Assembly (NCBI GenBank): GCA_000320545.1
Contig: ADNK01001063.1
Location: 1-23,891 of the forward strand
DNA: 23,891 bases
Origin: Bigelowiella natans CCMP2755
Taxonomy: Eukaryota > Cercozoa > Chlorarachniophyceae
Reading direction: 5' to 3'
In this document: in pieces, positions 10,543 to 22,318 of the stretch
How positions within the stretch are numbered: position 1 is the stretch's first letter
Layout of the letters: every line of letters starts with the position of its first letter
Made by a program: the position numbers and the translations under genes
The notes under the pieces: generated by a model
What the model saw: the letters and a program-made list of their open reading frames with translations, nothing else
The model's database searches: none
What the model was told of the DNA's origin: nothing

Positions 10543-10962
10543 GCAGAGTGCCACCGTGAAGGCGAAAAAGAGTCGCAGCAGCTTTGCTCATTCTTATCAC
10601 GCGCATGAATTGTTGAAGTTGGAGTTGGATCGTCTTCTTCTTTCTGCCCCCCTCGTTTCTTTCGATCTGTGGGTGAAGGAATACCATGCGTTCAGTAAAG
10701 AAGGACGGTCATCTGAGCTTCTACATAGTAGTTATTCTTTATAACGAGCAAAGTGGGAATGGGATCGATGGTTCATTATCAAATGGGTACATAGAAATGT
10801 AATGCCCATCACAGAATCACAGAGCACGTGTCGTATTTGTGTCTCCAAGGGCAGGATGCACACCGAAGGGTAATAAAGGGCTCGAAACTTCAGCGTGGCG
10901 GGGAAATGCACTCTTTTCACGGCACTTTTGATGGCCTCGTCATTGGCCTCCTTCAGAGAAAT
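10080..10962 (-). CDS. Putative C-terminal exons of the Rab-GAP gene (less certain)
   Basis: Three exons (10962-10791, 10666-10601, 10273-10080) join in phase to the donor at 11198. The first is coding-like (starts ISLKEANDEAIKSAVKR, then a hydrophobic stretch). The second is basic then acidic. The last is Asp-rich, then basic and proline-rich (KKPQPPPYPPSP), with TAG at 10082-10080. No known domain is recognised. The alternative is that the GAP ends with the TAG at 11162-11160 and these exons belong to a separate small gene. Confidence 0.45.
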
Positions 10963-11425
10963 CTATTGCAAGTTATTGGACATGAGGAGAAGAGTATACT
11001 TTGAATTGGAAAAAAATATTCTAGCAAATTTAACTCAAAATATTGCTCGATCTATTGATTACTTCGGGACCTCGTTTATGCTAAGAAGCTCCCATTCCTC
11101 ACTTATTCCCTTCTGCCTGGTGCTCTAACCGTGGTATGGATTCCAACAAAGCAACACGACTAACTGAGTCTCTGGGAGGAATATTCATGCAAAAACACCA
11201 ACGGTGCGCCCCGAGAATGGTGACTAGAAAAACCATCATCGACTCTTTTAATGTCTAGCTGTCACATCTCCGTGTCGGCCATTCGAAACACACATGAATG
11301 AGATCATAATATATGTTATGCAATCGTACCTGGTGCAATATGCGCTTTACTTTCGGGAAGGACCTAACATATGTTAACATGTCATCAGGCACACACACAC
11401 ACACACACATACTCACACATGAACG

Positions 11426-11470
<45 letters not shown>

Positions 11471-12324
11471 GATATTATTACCCTTTTGTCTCAAGTTGTA
11501 GATAAAACGGTCCATTATTGAAGGTCTATGATAATAGCAGAAGTAGCCGTCGCAGAGAAAGAGGGAGAGAGAGAGAGGGAGGGAGAGATAGAGAGACAGA
11601 GAGACAGAGAGAATAGAAGGAATCGCATATCCATTCTTATGCGTTCGTTTCGTTTTGCATAACCACGCATGAAGACAACTACCTTGTATACAATTTTTTC
11701 CTCGAAACAAGCCCTTTTCATCACTTCCGTTACACTTGCCATACGGCTCTGCAGTATTGGTTAGGAGGCTCGATTGTGACAGCATTCACCAACATTTCCG
11801 TAATGATAAGTCTCTCATGATAAGTGAAACAATGGTTCATTTTTATATCCAGCTTACCTTCTCATCCTTTGCGATTTGAACACCGTGAAGCATATCAGTG
11901 ATGATTGCAATTCCTTGACTTAGATCAGAGGCACCTATACCAGAGAGGGGAAGGGTTGGGAGTAGCAGCAATGAAGGATAAACACATCTCCGAATAGATC
12001 ATACAGGCATTGCACGAGTTGATTGATGGCCGACGAGGCTATGGGAGTTTCTGATTCGAAAAGCTGTAACGTAGGTATTTTATGTAGTAAATAGTTATGC
12101 ATCTTCCTTTTACACTTCATAGCTGCATTGGAAAAGAAGTGATTTTCATTTCTTCCCACCTACAATGCCATCGCCATCAAAGTCGAAGAAGCGGAAGCAC
12201 AGCTTCATTCTCGACAACTGTGATAAGTTTTACACCGAAAGACATAATTTTCTTCTTTTGCAAATTCTGTAGTTGTGTGTATTTATATGTGTTGTCTCTT
12301 CCCCATCCATCAGCTTCTCTTTCA

Positions 12325-12397
<73 letters not shown>

Positions 12398-13131
12398 TGT
12401 TTGTGTGCGTTTTCGTGTTCGTGAGCGCGTCAACATCGATGTAAATGTAATCGGTTTGGGAAATAAACCTGCGAGCCATATATAAGGGTGTGGACCACCG
12501 AGAGAAACTTCTTAAACGTTATGTTGCATGTGTTGTTCGAATCCAGAGTATCAAACATTCGCTGCATGAATCCGCTATGATGGAACAAGAAGTAGGAAAA
12601 GAAAAAGTAGGAGAAGCGGCTAAGAGGCTGACCGGAGTTGAGAGAAAAGGTAAAGTAACGCAAGGACTCAGATATGACGTTACAGCTTATATATGTGTGT
12701 TCAGTAGTATTGCTGGATAAATTATATATTCAAGAGGGGAAGTCTTGAGAGTCGGCGACATAAAGGAATATCACCTCATCAGTCCATGAGAGCAGAACCT
12801 GACGGGCTCATTGGGGAAGCACGCCAAGTGCAGCGCGTCTGCGAATAGCGCTACCTGAGCAGCATGAACGGAAAACTGGTAAGGAAACGGAGAGGGGATG
12901 GGGGTTGGGCAGATCCCCACTCACTTCGCTTTGGGTCTCCGTCAACATTGTTTCCCAGCACTTGTTTGAGCCTGGTGGTAGTTGCTGCAATTTGATGATG
13001 ATTGATGGTGGTGGTGATAGTGATAATAATAATATACATAACACAATCCAGAAGAGAAGAAGTGGTAGTGGTAATAGTGGTAGGAGTGGTAGTTGTGGCC
13101 ATTTGATGAGTGCTATAATGCGAACACACAC

Positions 13132-13165
<34 letters not shown>

Positions 13166-13542
13166 TCAATGCGTGCACACACGTATTGCAAGCACATATT
13201 GCCACATTGCTGGCCCCCTCTTAGCTTATGGAAAATATTCTAGCTGTCAAAAGCTACACACACACTCTTAGAACTAGAGATACTACCACAGAAAAGCTTC
13301 CAGAGCCGATTTACCCCCCCCCCCCCCCCCCACCCCACGCCATCAAGGAAGGATTTTGGCGATATGATGAACAGAAAATAACAAGCAATACGATAAATGA
13401 GCGAGTTTAATATGGTCACGATTTTGTTTTTGTGGGTTTATATACACAGAAACGCCTAAAGGCACGCTCATGCAAGCCGTCTTCCTTTCTCTCCTCTCTT
13501 GCTCTCTTGATACACACACACACACACACACGCACACGTATT

Positions 13543-13578
<36 letters not shown>

Positions 13579-14080
13579 ACATGTACAGTACACTCTAGGC
13601 CAAGCTCACCTCATCAGGAGCATATCCAAACCTTCCCCCGAGCAATGCAGCGTCCGATCGTTCATATTGCTGGCGTGTGTATGTGTGTGCGCGCGCGCAC
13701 GCGCTCTGTGTGTGTTTGTGGCGTATGACATATGTCACAAAGAAGCATACCACAGTAAAATTTCCCCAGCAAACGTCATTTCGCGAGAACTGTAGATTAG
13801 ATAATTACCACCCCCCTTCCCCGTCTCTTCTAATATTACCTCGCGGCACAACGATTGCTGGAAATATGTCCGAAGCGTCTCAATCTGTAGGGCAATACTT
13901 CCGATATCCTTCAGAACCCGGTGGAAGGTATCACACCGGACTGGGTTTGATTTCATGATTCCTTGTGTTGTTGGTGTTGTTGTGATTAATGAAAGTTATT
14001 GCTGCTGCTACTGCTGCTGCTGCTTCTATAGTTCATATTTTGTGTACTATACCGACGGAAAGTTTCGTAGCTCTATATTT

Positions 14081-14117
<37 letters not shown>

Positions 14118-14350
14118 TTTGTACATGTCCAGGTATTTGGCCATTTCTAAAACCTGTCGGGCATTATTTATGTACCGTGGAGAACGAACGTGAGCATCTC
14201 GTCGGCCTCTTTAATCTCAAGCATAGTCTCCTCCTGAAGACAAAATAGCGGAATACAAGGAGGGCGTGTGGGAGAATAGAAGGAAGGAGGAAGTGGAAGA
14301 GGAAAGAGAAGAATACGATCCCATCAGGGTACTATCTTCTTCTACTCGCA

Positions 14351-14387
<37 letters not shown>

Positions 14388-14410
14388 TTAGCCCCCTTCC
14401 TAAGCTGTTT

Positions 14411-14485
<75 letters not shown>

Positions 14486-15135
14486 CCTGTGTTTTCAGGA
14501 GCTCAATAGCCATTAAGAACAAAACTTCATCACCGTAGCAGAATATGTAGTCCCATAGCTGCGTGTAAGGGTAAAGAAGGGATGTGAAGATTATCATAAC
14601 GTTTCTTTCTCTTCTTCTAGCACCTCTATAGCATCTTGGACAAGTAGAGGGTCCTTCATGAAGAGGCACAGAAACCTGAGCAGTATGATAAGAAATGGAC
14701 ACCACACACATACACACCACATGCTACTTGAGTATATCGATGGATGCTTACAAACCATACGTGTGTATTATCTATACAACCAACTTTTTCGAGGGGGAAA
14801 ATAATGGAGGGGGTGAACTTTCCTGCCAAATTCACTCCGAATATAGGAAAGAAGTTTTCTTCAGTACTCGCCCCATTGGTTTTACCGTCAATATAATCGT
14901 TATAATCATCATTATCATCATCATCATCATCATCATCATCTGCTTTGCTGCATTCGCACAAACCAGGATGTTGTGAAATGAAAAACAGAAACGCCAAGCG
15001 ACTCCATGTGCTTAGAGAGCCGAGGAAGGCGGAAGGAGACGACACGTTGGAGAACGCTCTAGCAACACACGAAAAAAGAGATATTTGTGTGCAAATGTAA
15101 AGACACACACGCACACACACACACACACACACACA

Positions 15136-15176
<41 letters not shown>

Positions 15177-15536
15177 GCGAAGATTGACGACTGAAAAGCC
15201 TGGGGAAACTCGCAAAGAGATGTCGTTTTGTTGCCACAATGAAGGTGAATGTACTTTGCTCTAAAATGTTTTCTTCTCAGTTGTTCGTTTTCCCTCCTCC
15301 TTTCTTCTTTCTCTTCTTCCTCCTCTTCTTCTTGTTATTGTTCTCCTCATATACCTGGTCAACTTTCAGGCTGATCATGCTTGGTGCATAATACCCCAGC
15401 CGGGCCTCTACCAGCACACAAAGAGCCCAAAAGGCGTCCTCCTAATGACGATAAGAGATGAAACTCATAGAATGACGCACATCTGCTTGTATTCAAATCG
15501 ATGTACTTACTTCTATACGACTGCATAGGTAGTGAT

Positions 15537-15578
<42 letters not shown>

Positions 15579-15603
15579 TTCTCCCTCCCACGCACACAAG
15601 CAC

Positions 15604-15661
<58 letters not shown>

Positions 15662-16408
15662 GCAGACAAACTTATTTCAACTTTGAAGAACCGATCTATC
15701 CCTGCGATTCTCTAAGTGCTGCACAACACTGATCAATTACGCGTTTATATCAATCACCTCTTCCAGCACTTGTAAGAGGCCAGCACAGATGATATTCGTG
15801 CCTTGACAGTAGCCAACAACATCGGGACTTCGCAGAGCATACGCATGAAGGATGTTGCTCAGCTTAGAGAGGCCCTGCACAACACAGGCACTGTCTCGGT
15901 ACCAAAACTTGCGGAAGAATATAGACGCCTTTCGACTGTTACCTCCTTCGTCTGGAATATTGGCAGATCTGGCATGGTTCGCCTCAAGTCCCTCTCTATC
16001 TCCGAGTTAGAACCACTTTCCCTGTAAACACAGTCATTTTAATGATCGCTAGAGGCCAGGGGAGAATGATAGGAGACGTGTCAATCGAAGCTATCATCTG
16101 GGGGGGGGGGGGGGAAGCGGTACGACGCCTTTCCCGACTAAAAGCATAGAAATTCGGAAACAACTGATCAGGTTCGGGAAGTGGTGTATGCGCGTTTGTG
16201 TTTATGCACGTGTATATGCATGTGCATGTGTGCTCGCGTGTTTATGTCATTGTTGAACTGTGAAAGGGCCACGAGGGCGTTGTAGTAGCCGAAGGGATAA
16301 TGCGCCTTGAAAGCATCAATGCGGAGAAACTTCATCCAGATTTCGCCACGCATACCAGCTCGTATGCCAGACAGCATCAATCTTACAAGATCTGCAGCCG
16401 AATAAACG

Positions 16409-16453
<45 letters not shown>

Positions 16454-17533
16454 TCACGAGACATAAAAGCATTGCAGAAGCACACCAATGAGAAGTGTTA
16501 CTGAAGAAGGCATCAGGACCTTCGCTCGAGCGCCAGTTTGTGAATGAGAACAACTCGCGCCATTTTCCCTCTGCCTCCTCCGCGGTGTCGTCGTCATCGT
16601 CGGCATCATTATTCTGGTGGTTGTTGTTGCTGACATTGCTGCTGCTGCTGCTGCTGCTGCTGATGCTGCTCTCCTGGTGCAGCGTGGACAAATACGTCGA
16701 TGTCGATGAGACAGAAGAGCGACGAGTAGGAGAAAGCTTGGATTCCTCAATATTCATCACTCGTCCTTTGAGAATCGCTTTACGCAAAGGTGGATCGATA
16801 TCAAGGTCACCGTCTTCGACTGGGTTGATGCTTTCTCCGTCCACTTCGTTTCCCCGCCGATTATTGATAGTTCCCTGGCCTATATGATCTCCTCCTCTGC
16901 CCCTCCGTTTTCCCTCATCGTCTTCTTTTCTGCGTCGTGCGTTTCTTTGTGAGGACTCGATGCTCCACTCCGAAGCCAGGGTGCTGTCAGTAGTAACGGT
17001 GCAAATAGACCCTCGTGCCCCCTGTTGCGGGCTGCTCTGAGCTTCTTCTGGGTGACGATGGGAAACTGACGACGACGGTAAGGATGGAGACGACGAGAAT
17101 CTGAAGTCTTTCCCCGCCTTGACGCCCTCTTTCTGGTTGGTGATATATCTTTCATGCTGGGAACCATCACCAGCCTTCACGTTGCCGTTGTCGTCGTTTT
17201 CGCTACAACCTCCATTGGTGTATTCTGAAGCATGGACGCTAGCCGCCTTTTCCTGGCGAATAGTATGAAAGCCTGATGTTCTCTCTCTGCCTCTTTCTCT
17301 TTCTCCTTTATCTCCCTGTCTCTATCTAGAACTATACGTACTATATTTATATCAACATATTATAGCTTGGTTGTAAAAGTTCCCAGGAAATCGTGTGTAC
17401 TAAACATAGGCTTGCTTTCTTTTCTCAGCGGCACACAAACAGACACACACACAGACACACACAGACACACACAGACACACACACACACAGACAGACAGAC
17501 AGACAGACACGTACAAAGTTGCGAAAGAGAAAG

Positions 17534-17578
<45 letters not shown>

Positions 17579-18048
17579 TTTGTAGAAGATGAATTTCCCA
17601 ACTAATAAGTACCCTCATGAGTGTTTTAATCCCGATTTCTTCTGCAGAATCCGCAACTTCTTCTGGATATTTCTTGCGACATGAAATGACCTGAGAAGTG
17701 AGACATAGAAGGTGGAGGGGGGGGATACAAGGCGAAGGAGGTTGTTGAAGCGACTCAATTTGAGGGAATTAGGGCCACAGAAAGCAGTTCGATTCAAAGT
17801 AAATAGAAGAAACATAAATCTGAGCATCTATTTTCATAGAAGGTTTACCTCTCCTTAAAAATCACAGAACAGTGAATTACTAAACATTGTGCTAACTAAC
17901 TTCCTCATTTTGATGCGACTGAGGGGAGATTTTATGTCGAGGGGCGTATCGTGGCGAAATAGTCCTAAGTTTAAATCAGAAGAAAATCTTTAAGGACACT
18001 AGTCTTGTCCATCTTGCCGGAATTCTCCTTATCAGTAAGCTTCCACAT
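10080..18048 (-). CDS. GRAM-TBC-EF-hand Rab GTPase-activating protein (TBC1D8/9-like), spliced
   Basis: Stimulates GTP hydrolysis on a Rab GTPase in membrane traffic; the Rab is unknown. Minus-strand exons: 18048-18000 (ATG), 17879-17849, 17819-17729, 17690-17613, 17272-17210, 17156-16463, 16391-16273 (end uncertain), possibly 16097-16078, 16021-15943, 15874-15758, 15441-15355, 15058-14964, 14675-14624, 14558-14487, 14233-14176, 13940-13840, 13669-13610, 12984-12925, 12854-12775, possibly 12712-12679, 12561-12469, 12217-12164, 12063-11984, 11918-11858, 11748-11683, 11525-11482, 11363-11330, 11258-11199, 10962-10791, 10666-10601, 10273-10080. N-terminal exons read as a GRAM domain (TLNRTAFCGPN, VISCRKK). 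A Ser/Asp-rich linker follows. The TBC domain has IERDLRRT (arginine finger, codon 15981-15979), GYCQGTN (glutamine finger, 15805-15803), EDAFWALCVLVEARLGYY, RLPRLSKHMESLGV and LWDYIFCYGDEVLF. EF-hands follow: DTLDSNNTCNITFKKFL and FFDFDGDGI. The last three exons are phase-coherent but unrecognised; without them the protein would stop at 11160. Confidence 0.88.
10322..15661. repeat. Microsatellites in introns of the Rab-GAP gene (3' half)
   Basis: Tracts include (AC)n 10322-10357, (TG)n 10504-10541, (AC)n 11392-11409, (TA)n 11430-11466, GA-rich 11553-11612, (CT)n(GT)n 12326-12392, TA 13134-13162, poly-C about 13314-13331, (AC)n 13513-13531, (TA)n 13546-13575, (GT)n 14083-14115, (CT)n 14352-14384, (GT)n(GA)n 14411-14480, (ATC)n 14918-14940, (CA)n(TA)n 15104-15173, (CT)n 15540-15575, (CA)n(GA)n 15599-15661. 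None lies inside an assigned exon. Confidence 0.9.
16100..17574. repeat. Microsatellites in the 5' part of the Rab-GAP gene
   Basis: Poly-G at 16101-16114, (CA)n 16415-16450 and a CTG run at 16636-16671 inside the exon 17156-16463, where it encodes a serine tract in the linker. Then CAGACACA/CAGA repeats at 17441-17509 and (GA)n 17537-17574 in the intron 17612-17273. Confidence 0.85.
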
Positions 18049-19044
18049 TTCTCGTCAAGACCTGATTCTCGAAGGCCTGTCGAAGTTATGCCGATCTTCC
18101 TCGGATCCATCGTTTCTGATGATAACAAAGCAAAGGACTAAAGTCCGAATCACATAAATAAATTATGCTCTGCATCTCTCCTTTCTCCTCAAAGTAACCC
18201 TCTCCCTGCCCGGAACGCAAACCAGAGCTATTGTGGTTCTAGGAGAGGAGAGCTGCAAGGCAACAACCCACCCCAGAACAAGAATGCCGGATATTTCATC
18301 ACTACGACAACCGAAAATATGGAAATCGACCTAAAAATGCACAGAAAACGCCCTGTGATTGGGGCTCGCTGCCTCAGCTCTCTGGCCGTTTCCCCACTTC
18401 ATGATGAGAGATATTTGCTCGCCGAATAATATTTAATAATACACCCGTTACTGCCGGATAGTAGCACCTGATCGGATTTTCTTTTCTACAGTCGCCGTAC
18501 CCGTACCCCAACTACTCAATCACGGTAGATCTACCGGTATTCGTGGTGGATTGATGCAAAATACAGGCGTATTTTCTCCAAAGACTAGATCAGGATCTGG
18601 AATCTGGATCTGGATCTTCGTTACTGGTGAAACGTATGTAGCCACACGTCGTTTTCGTGTCTGCACCTAGATCTATGAGCCGATCATCCCTCTGAAAGTC
18701 GTCGTCTCAACGAATGAACGTTGACGAAATCGGGCTATGATAAATTGACTTGCCTTTGGTTCCTAATCTACACAAAGCAAGAGAAAGGCAACCCCCCTGC
18801 CGGATCTCCAAACCCTGCCATCGTCGTCAACAACCAAGCGTGATGGGGGGCTGTTGCTCCAGGAATTCGTTGGTCGGATTTTTCTGCTCCACCAGTAAGG
18901 ATTTGATGAACCAATAATCTAACCATGTCAATATGCGAATCTCTGATGCCCTGCTTTGGTATCTCTTCTCTTCTCCAGTTGCTCACCACGTGTCAATGAG
19001 GATCCCCTTCCTCCCTTCTAAATAATTCCCGTTACAACATCCAG
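18049..19044. promoter_or_regulatory. Repeat-poor spacer between divergent genes (likely promoter region)
   Basis: About 1 kb separates the Rab-GAP start (minus, 18048) from the first possible exon of the membrane protein (plus, 19045 or 19104). It has no long microsatellite, unlike nearly every other non-coding stretch here. Visible features are an imperfect GATCTGG repeat at about 18590-18620 and AT-rich patches. No specific promoter element can be named; the role is inferred from the divergent arrangement. Confidence 0.4.
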
Positions 19045-19103
19045 GCTTGGGGACATTGGACCATCTATTATGGTTCGATCATCGTTACCAATTCAATTTT
19101 TAC

Positions 19104-19917
19104 ATGGTGGAAGCACTAACAGCTGAGGGCGCAGAACTGAAGGTAAGAAGCTAGGACATTATACATTCTCCCGAAGGAGCCCTGTTCTTTGCCTCTTATC
19201 AGGCTGAAGTGGGTTCGCATGCCTGAATATTGACGGAGATTTACCTCATCGAATTTTCCTATTTTCAGGCACACGTGATGCGGATGCTCGAGATCCACAT
19301 TGTGGCTTTCGCATTAGTCTTCGGTGCTCTAGCAGGTTTCCTAGTAGATATGGACCCGGCGGAAAACAAGTTTGAGGTTCTTCTCCACTTCCTCACTGCC
19401 ACGGTGTCCATTGTCGCCTTCTGTGGGGCTGGCCTAGCAATGTAGGTGGAGGAGGAAAGCACAAGAAGGAGAGAAGAAAAAATAAAACAACCGAATCATT
19501 GCCTGTAACTATTTGCTGCTAATATACCCCCCATTCAAACTATTAAAAATGCTAATCAATTGTATCTCAATTTTTTTTTAATTCCGTACTTGCAGGTCTG
19601 GATACAACATCCTTGGTAAGTAGGGGTTTCTTTTCAACGGCGAGCGTGCATCGATGACATTAAAAAAAAAAATCGGGGGGTCTTGGGAGGATTCCGCTCG
19701 CCCATGATAATGTTGTGCGTATGTGTGTATGTTTATGTGTGCAGGCGGTGTGTCGGATGAAAACGTTCCATTGTTGCTTCAGTGCAATATCGGATATGTG
19801 ATAATGGTAAGGGTGCTGTTCATATCCTGTCTGTACCTCTTTGCCATCATCCAGGGGATGGTGCTCTACTCAAATGGTAGCAGAAATTTCGGTTCCTTCT
19901 CTAACTCTGTCCATATC

Positions 19918-19963
<46 letters not shown>

Positions 19964-20134
19964 GAGGGAGGGGTTCTTTGAGTACATACAATATACAAAC
20001 GCACACTTCTCGTATTTATGCATTTAGACCATTGAATACGATTTATATATGGATGTACATGTGGGCGAGTGGCAGTTTGTGCATTGGTAGTTTCTTGAGG
20101 CTGCAAAAAGTGATTTTAGAGTGGAGAGTAATTT

Positions 20135-20181
<47 letters not shown>

Positions 20182-20319
20182 GTGTGTGTGTGTGTGTGTG
20201 TGCTTGCTTATGTTAAAGTGCACGAGGCAAACATGGAGAACGCAGGATTTATTGCTGTTGGGTTGTATCTGGCGTTCACCTACATCATCGCCAATGCTAT
20301 GGGTCTGCCTTTATTCTAG
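19104..20319 (+). CDS. Unrecognised four-helix membrane protein, spliced
   Basis: Exons: 19104-19142 (ATG GTG GAA; could extend to an acceptor at 19044), 19269-19441, 19596-19615 (a 20-nt microexon), 19745-19876, 20219-20319 (TAG at 20317). All joins are GT-AG and keep one frame, giving about 154 residues. The product has four hydrophobic segments: HIVAFALVFGALAGFLV, a second containing TATVSIVAFCGAGLAM, a third containing VLFISCLYLFAIIQGMV, and a C-terminal one containing FIAVGLYLAFTYIIANAMG. Loops are short and partly acidic (DMDPAENKFE, GVSDENVP). No signal peptide is obvious. I do not recognise the family; the topology would fit a small integral membrane protein. The last intron carries (TA)n at 19921-19960 and 20137-20176 and (TG)n at 20180-20202. 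Splicing and hydrophobicity make the gene convincing; function unknown. Confidence 0.75.
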
Positions 20320-20353
20320 TCGTATTAATATCGTTCAAATAACTGAAACTGAG

Positions 20354-20848
20354 ATGTCGGCCTTTGAATTTCGTTCAGGATTTTACATCAACTCGATGTC
20401 TCGTATTGCACTTTATTCTGGATCATTGGGTGGGTCGTCGGCCCCTTGCGCGCTCAAGCGAGAACCTTTATGCATAGAAGATGGTATTAGTGAGATACTA
20501 CGGATGTCCTATGAGAACAAGGACCCTGAGCTTTTGAAAGATCTGTATTTGCGAATAATCAAGGAATCCAAGAAGAATTTTCGGAAGTTGGACCCGACCA
20601 TCTCAAAATTTCTTGGCAGCCAGACAGTAAATGCATCCACTGCCAAAGGCGAGTTAAGCGGTGCCAATTCTTATGAAAGCACCATCGATACCAAGGAGAT
20701 CAATCATTTGAAACCTAAAAGGACTTCCTTCGAAATCATGGCAGCGCGGGGCACAGGCCTTTGTCGAGGTGGAAAAACAACCGGCAAAACTTCTGCCAGC
20801 AAAAAACATGGTCTTGCCTTGAGAACCCCAGCAATCTCGCATCATTAA
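20354..20848 (+). CDS. Hypothetical protein, 164 residues, intronless
   Basis: ATG at 20354, TAA at 20846-20848, a single open frame with normal codon use and no repeat sequence, unlike most long frames in the window. The N-terminal half is mixed. A helical, charged middle reads EILRMSYENKDPELLKDLYL and KESKKNFRKLDPTISKFLG. The C-terminal third is basic, with Gly, Lys and Thr (GGKTTGKTSASKKHG), which suggests nucleic-acid binding or a disordered tail. No family recognised and no membrane segment. It begins 34 bp after the stop of the four-helix protein in another frame; it may be a separate gene with a very short leader, or the shared 3' end of an alternatively spliced upstream transcript. 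Confidence 0.6.
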   Translation: MSAFEFRSGFYINSMSRIALYSGSLGGSSAPCALKREPLCIEDGISEILRMSYENKDPELLKDLYLRIIKESKKNFRKLDPTISKFLGSQTVNASTAKGELSGANSYESTIDTKEINHLKPKRTSFEIMAARGTGLCRGGKTTGKTSASKKHGLALRTPAISHH

Positions 20849-20866
20849 TATAGCCCGGCTATATTA
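20846..20866. other. Perfect inverted repeat starting at the stop codon
   Basis: TAATATAGCC, one base, GGCTATATTA: ten-base arms around a single base. The first three bases are the TAA stop of the 164-residue ORF. It could be a transcript-end stem, a protein-binding palindrome or chance; no poly-T tract follows. Confidence 0.7.
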
Positions 20867-21978
20867 AGAACACTTCTCGCTGTCACGTGCTCCCTCTCTG
20901 GCATCTCCTAGCTGCTCAGACGGCTTTGGCATGTGGTCCTGGATTTAATTTGGCGCAACTGTTACGTTGTCAAGTATATCAACTTTGAATGGCTTCCGCT
21001 ACAAGCCACACCCTCTACTTTCTGCTCAAACAAACGTGGTACGAAGCACAGGTAGCATCGTGCACAGCTCACAATGTGAAGCAGTTGTGAAGGGGTGCAA
21101 TGTTTGACTAGTGATATGGATCTGCACTGCCTTCTAGCCTTCTAGCCTTCGTCACTTCATCACACACATGGCAAACGGCGGTCAACGTTCCTTTGACGTT
21201 AGCTGTCCTTTCAGTGGCTCTTCAATGAGCTAGTGTGAACTGATGTCGGCCGCGAGAATGACATTTGAAATGCTAGTACGATTGAATGATTGAGCAAACC
21301 CCAAACATGCATGCTGCCACAAATGCTCGTCTTGCATGTACGTTCACCGTTTTCTTGACCATGATGATATCTCGCAATTTCTTGCTGCACACGTCGCGGC
21401 GATCACAGAATGCCGCACACCAGCCTACTATTCGCTCCACAGCACGCCTTACTGCCGTCACGTCACGCTGCAACGTTTTCATCGCTCATCATTTATTGGT
21501 TGCGACGCTACGCTTGCTGTCATGTTGTCCTTCACAATTTAGCCACTCATTACTATATTAGTGTCGTAGTGTTCGTATTCTCTAATATGCGTATGAATGC
21601 TACGAGGTGTACGCGTGCGACTAACTAGCTACACATTATGCGCACACAAGTGCATTGCGGTGGTGCTACTTTAGATGCTACTTGTGGACATAAATGAATC
21701 ATGCCGTACGATATACAGTACGTACGTACAAATCTAGAAATATGCATTTATTCACAGACTACGAACAGAGGCTCTGCAAAAAATAACATCATGGTCGGAA
21801 CAATCTTCATCATCTTAAAGTCATTGTCGTCGTCATCATCATCATGCATCATAATCACGGGCTACTTCGTCGTCTCCTTCTGTCTCGCCTGCCTTGTGGA
21901 GATCTACCCACCACATCATCATCAACACCAAATAAGAACCCTTGTATTTTAAGTGGAAAGATTAGGGTGATGGATGAA
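20867..21978. other. Gene-free spacer between convergent genes
   Basis: Moderately AT-rich and largely free of microsatellites until an ATC-rich stretch near 21807-21850. A short tandem CCTTCTAG repeat lies at about 21130-21152. Several frames of 65-90 codons occur on both strands without motifs or consistent splice sites. No gene called. Confidence 0.55.
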
Positions 21979-22279
21979 TCATTCCCTAACAGCATATTCA
22001 AACCCACCGCTGCAATGGATCCTCCCCCCCCCTCCCTCTCTACGTACCGCGACTGATCTCGATGATGGCCATGGTGGGTATTCCGACTGCTATAACTTCT
22101 CTTTCCACCACCACCACCACCACGCTGATAGTGCTGCTGCGACGATAGTGGCGACGATCCAACCTCCTCGTAGTAGTCGTAGCTGCCTGATGCGAAGTGA
22201 GAAAGGAGGGGTGAGAGGGGCTCGTTTTAGAGCGAAGAGGGCGACCACACTTCCTAGCGTGCGATGGTTGCACTTTATA

Positions 22280-22318
<39 letters not shown>

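Noticed and set aside
10430-10744. 104-residue plus-strand ORF after a TG repeat and TTGCAG
   Set aside because: The opposite strand carries a phase-coherent exon and the region lies in a minus-strand gene; the frame shows no family motif.
12097-12485. Ser/Leu/Cys/Val ORFs on both strands
   Set aside because: Translations of the CT and GT tracts between two EF-hand exons.
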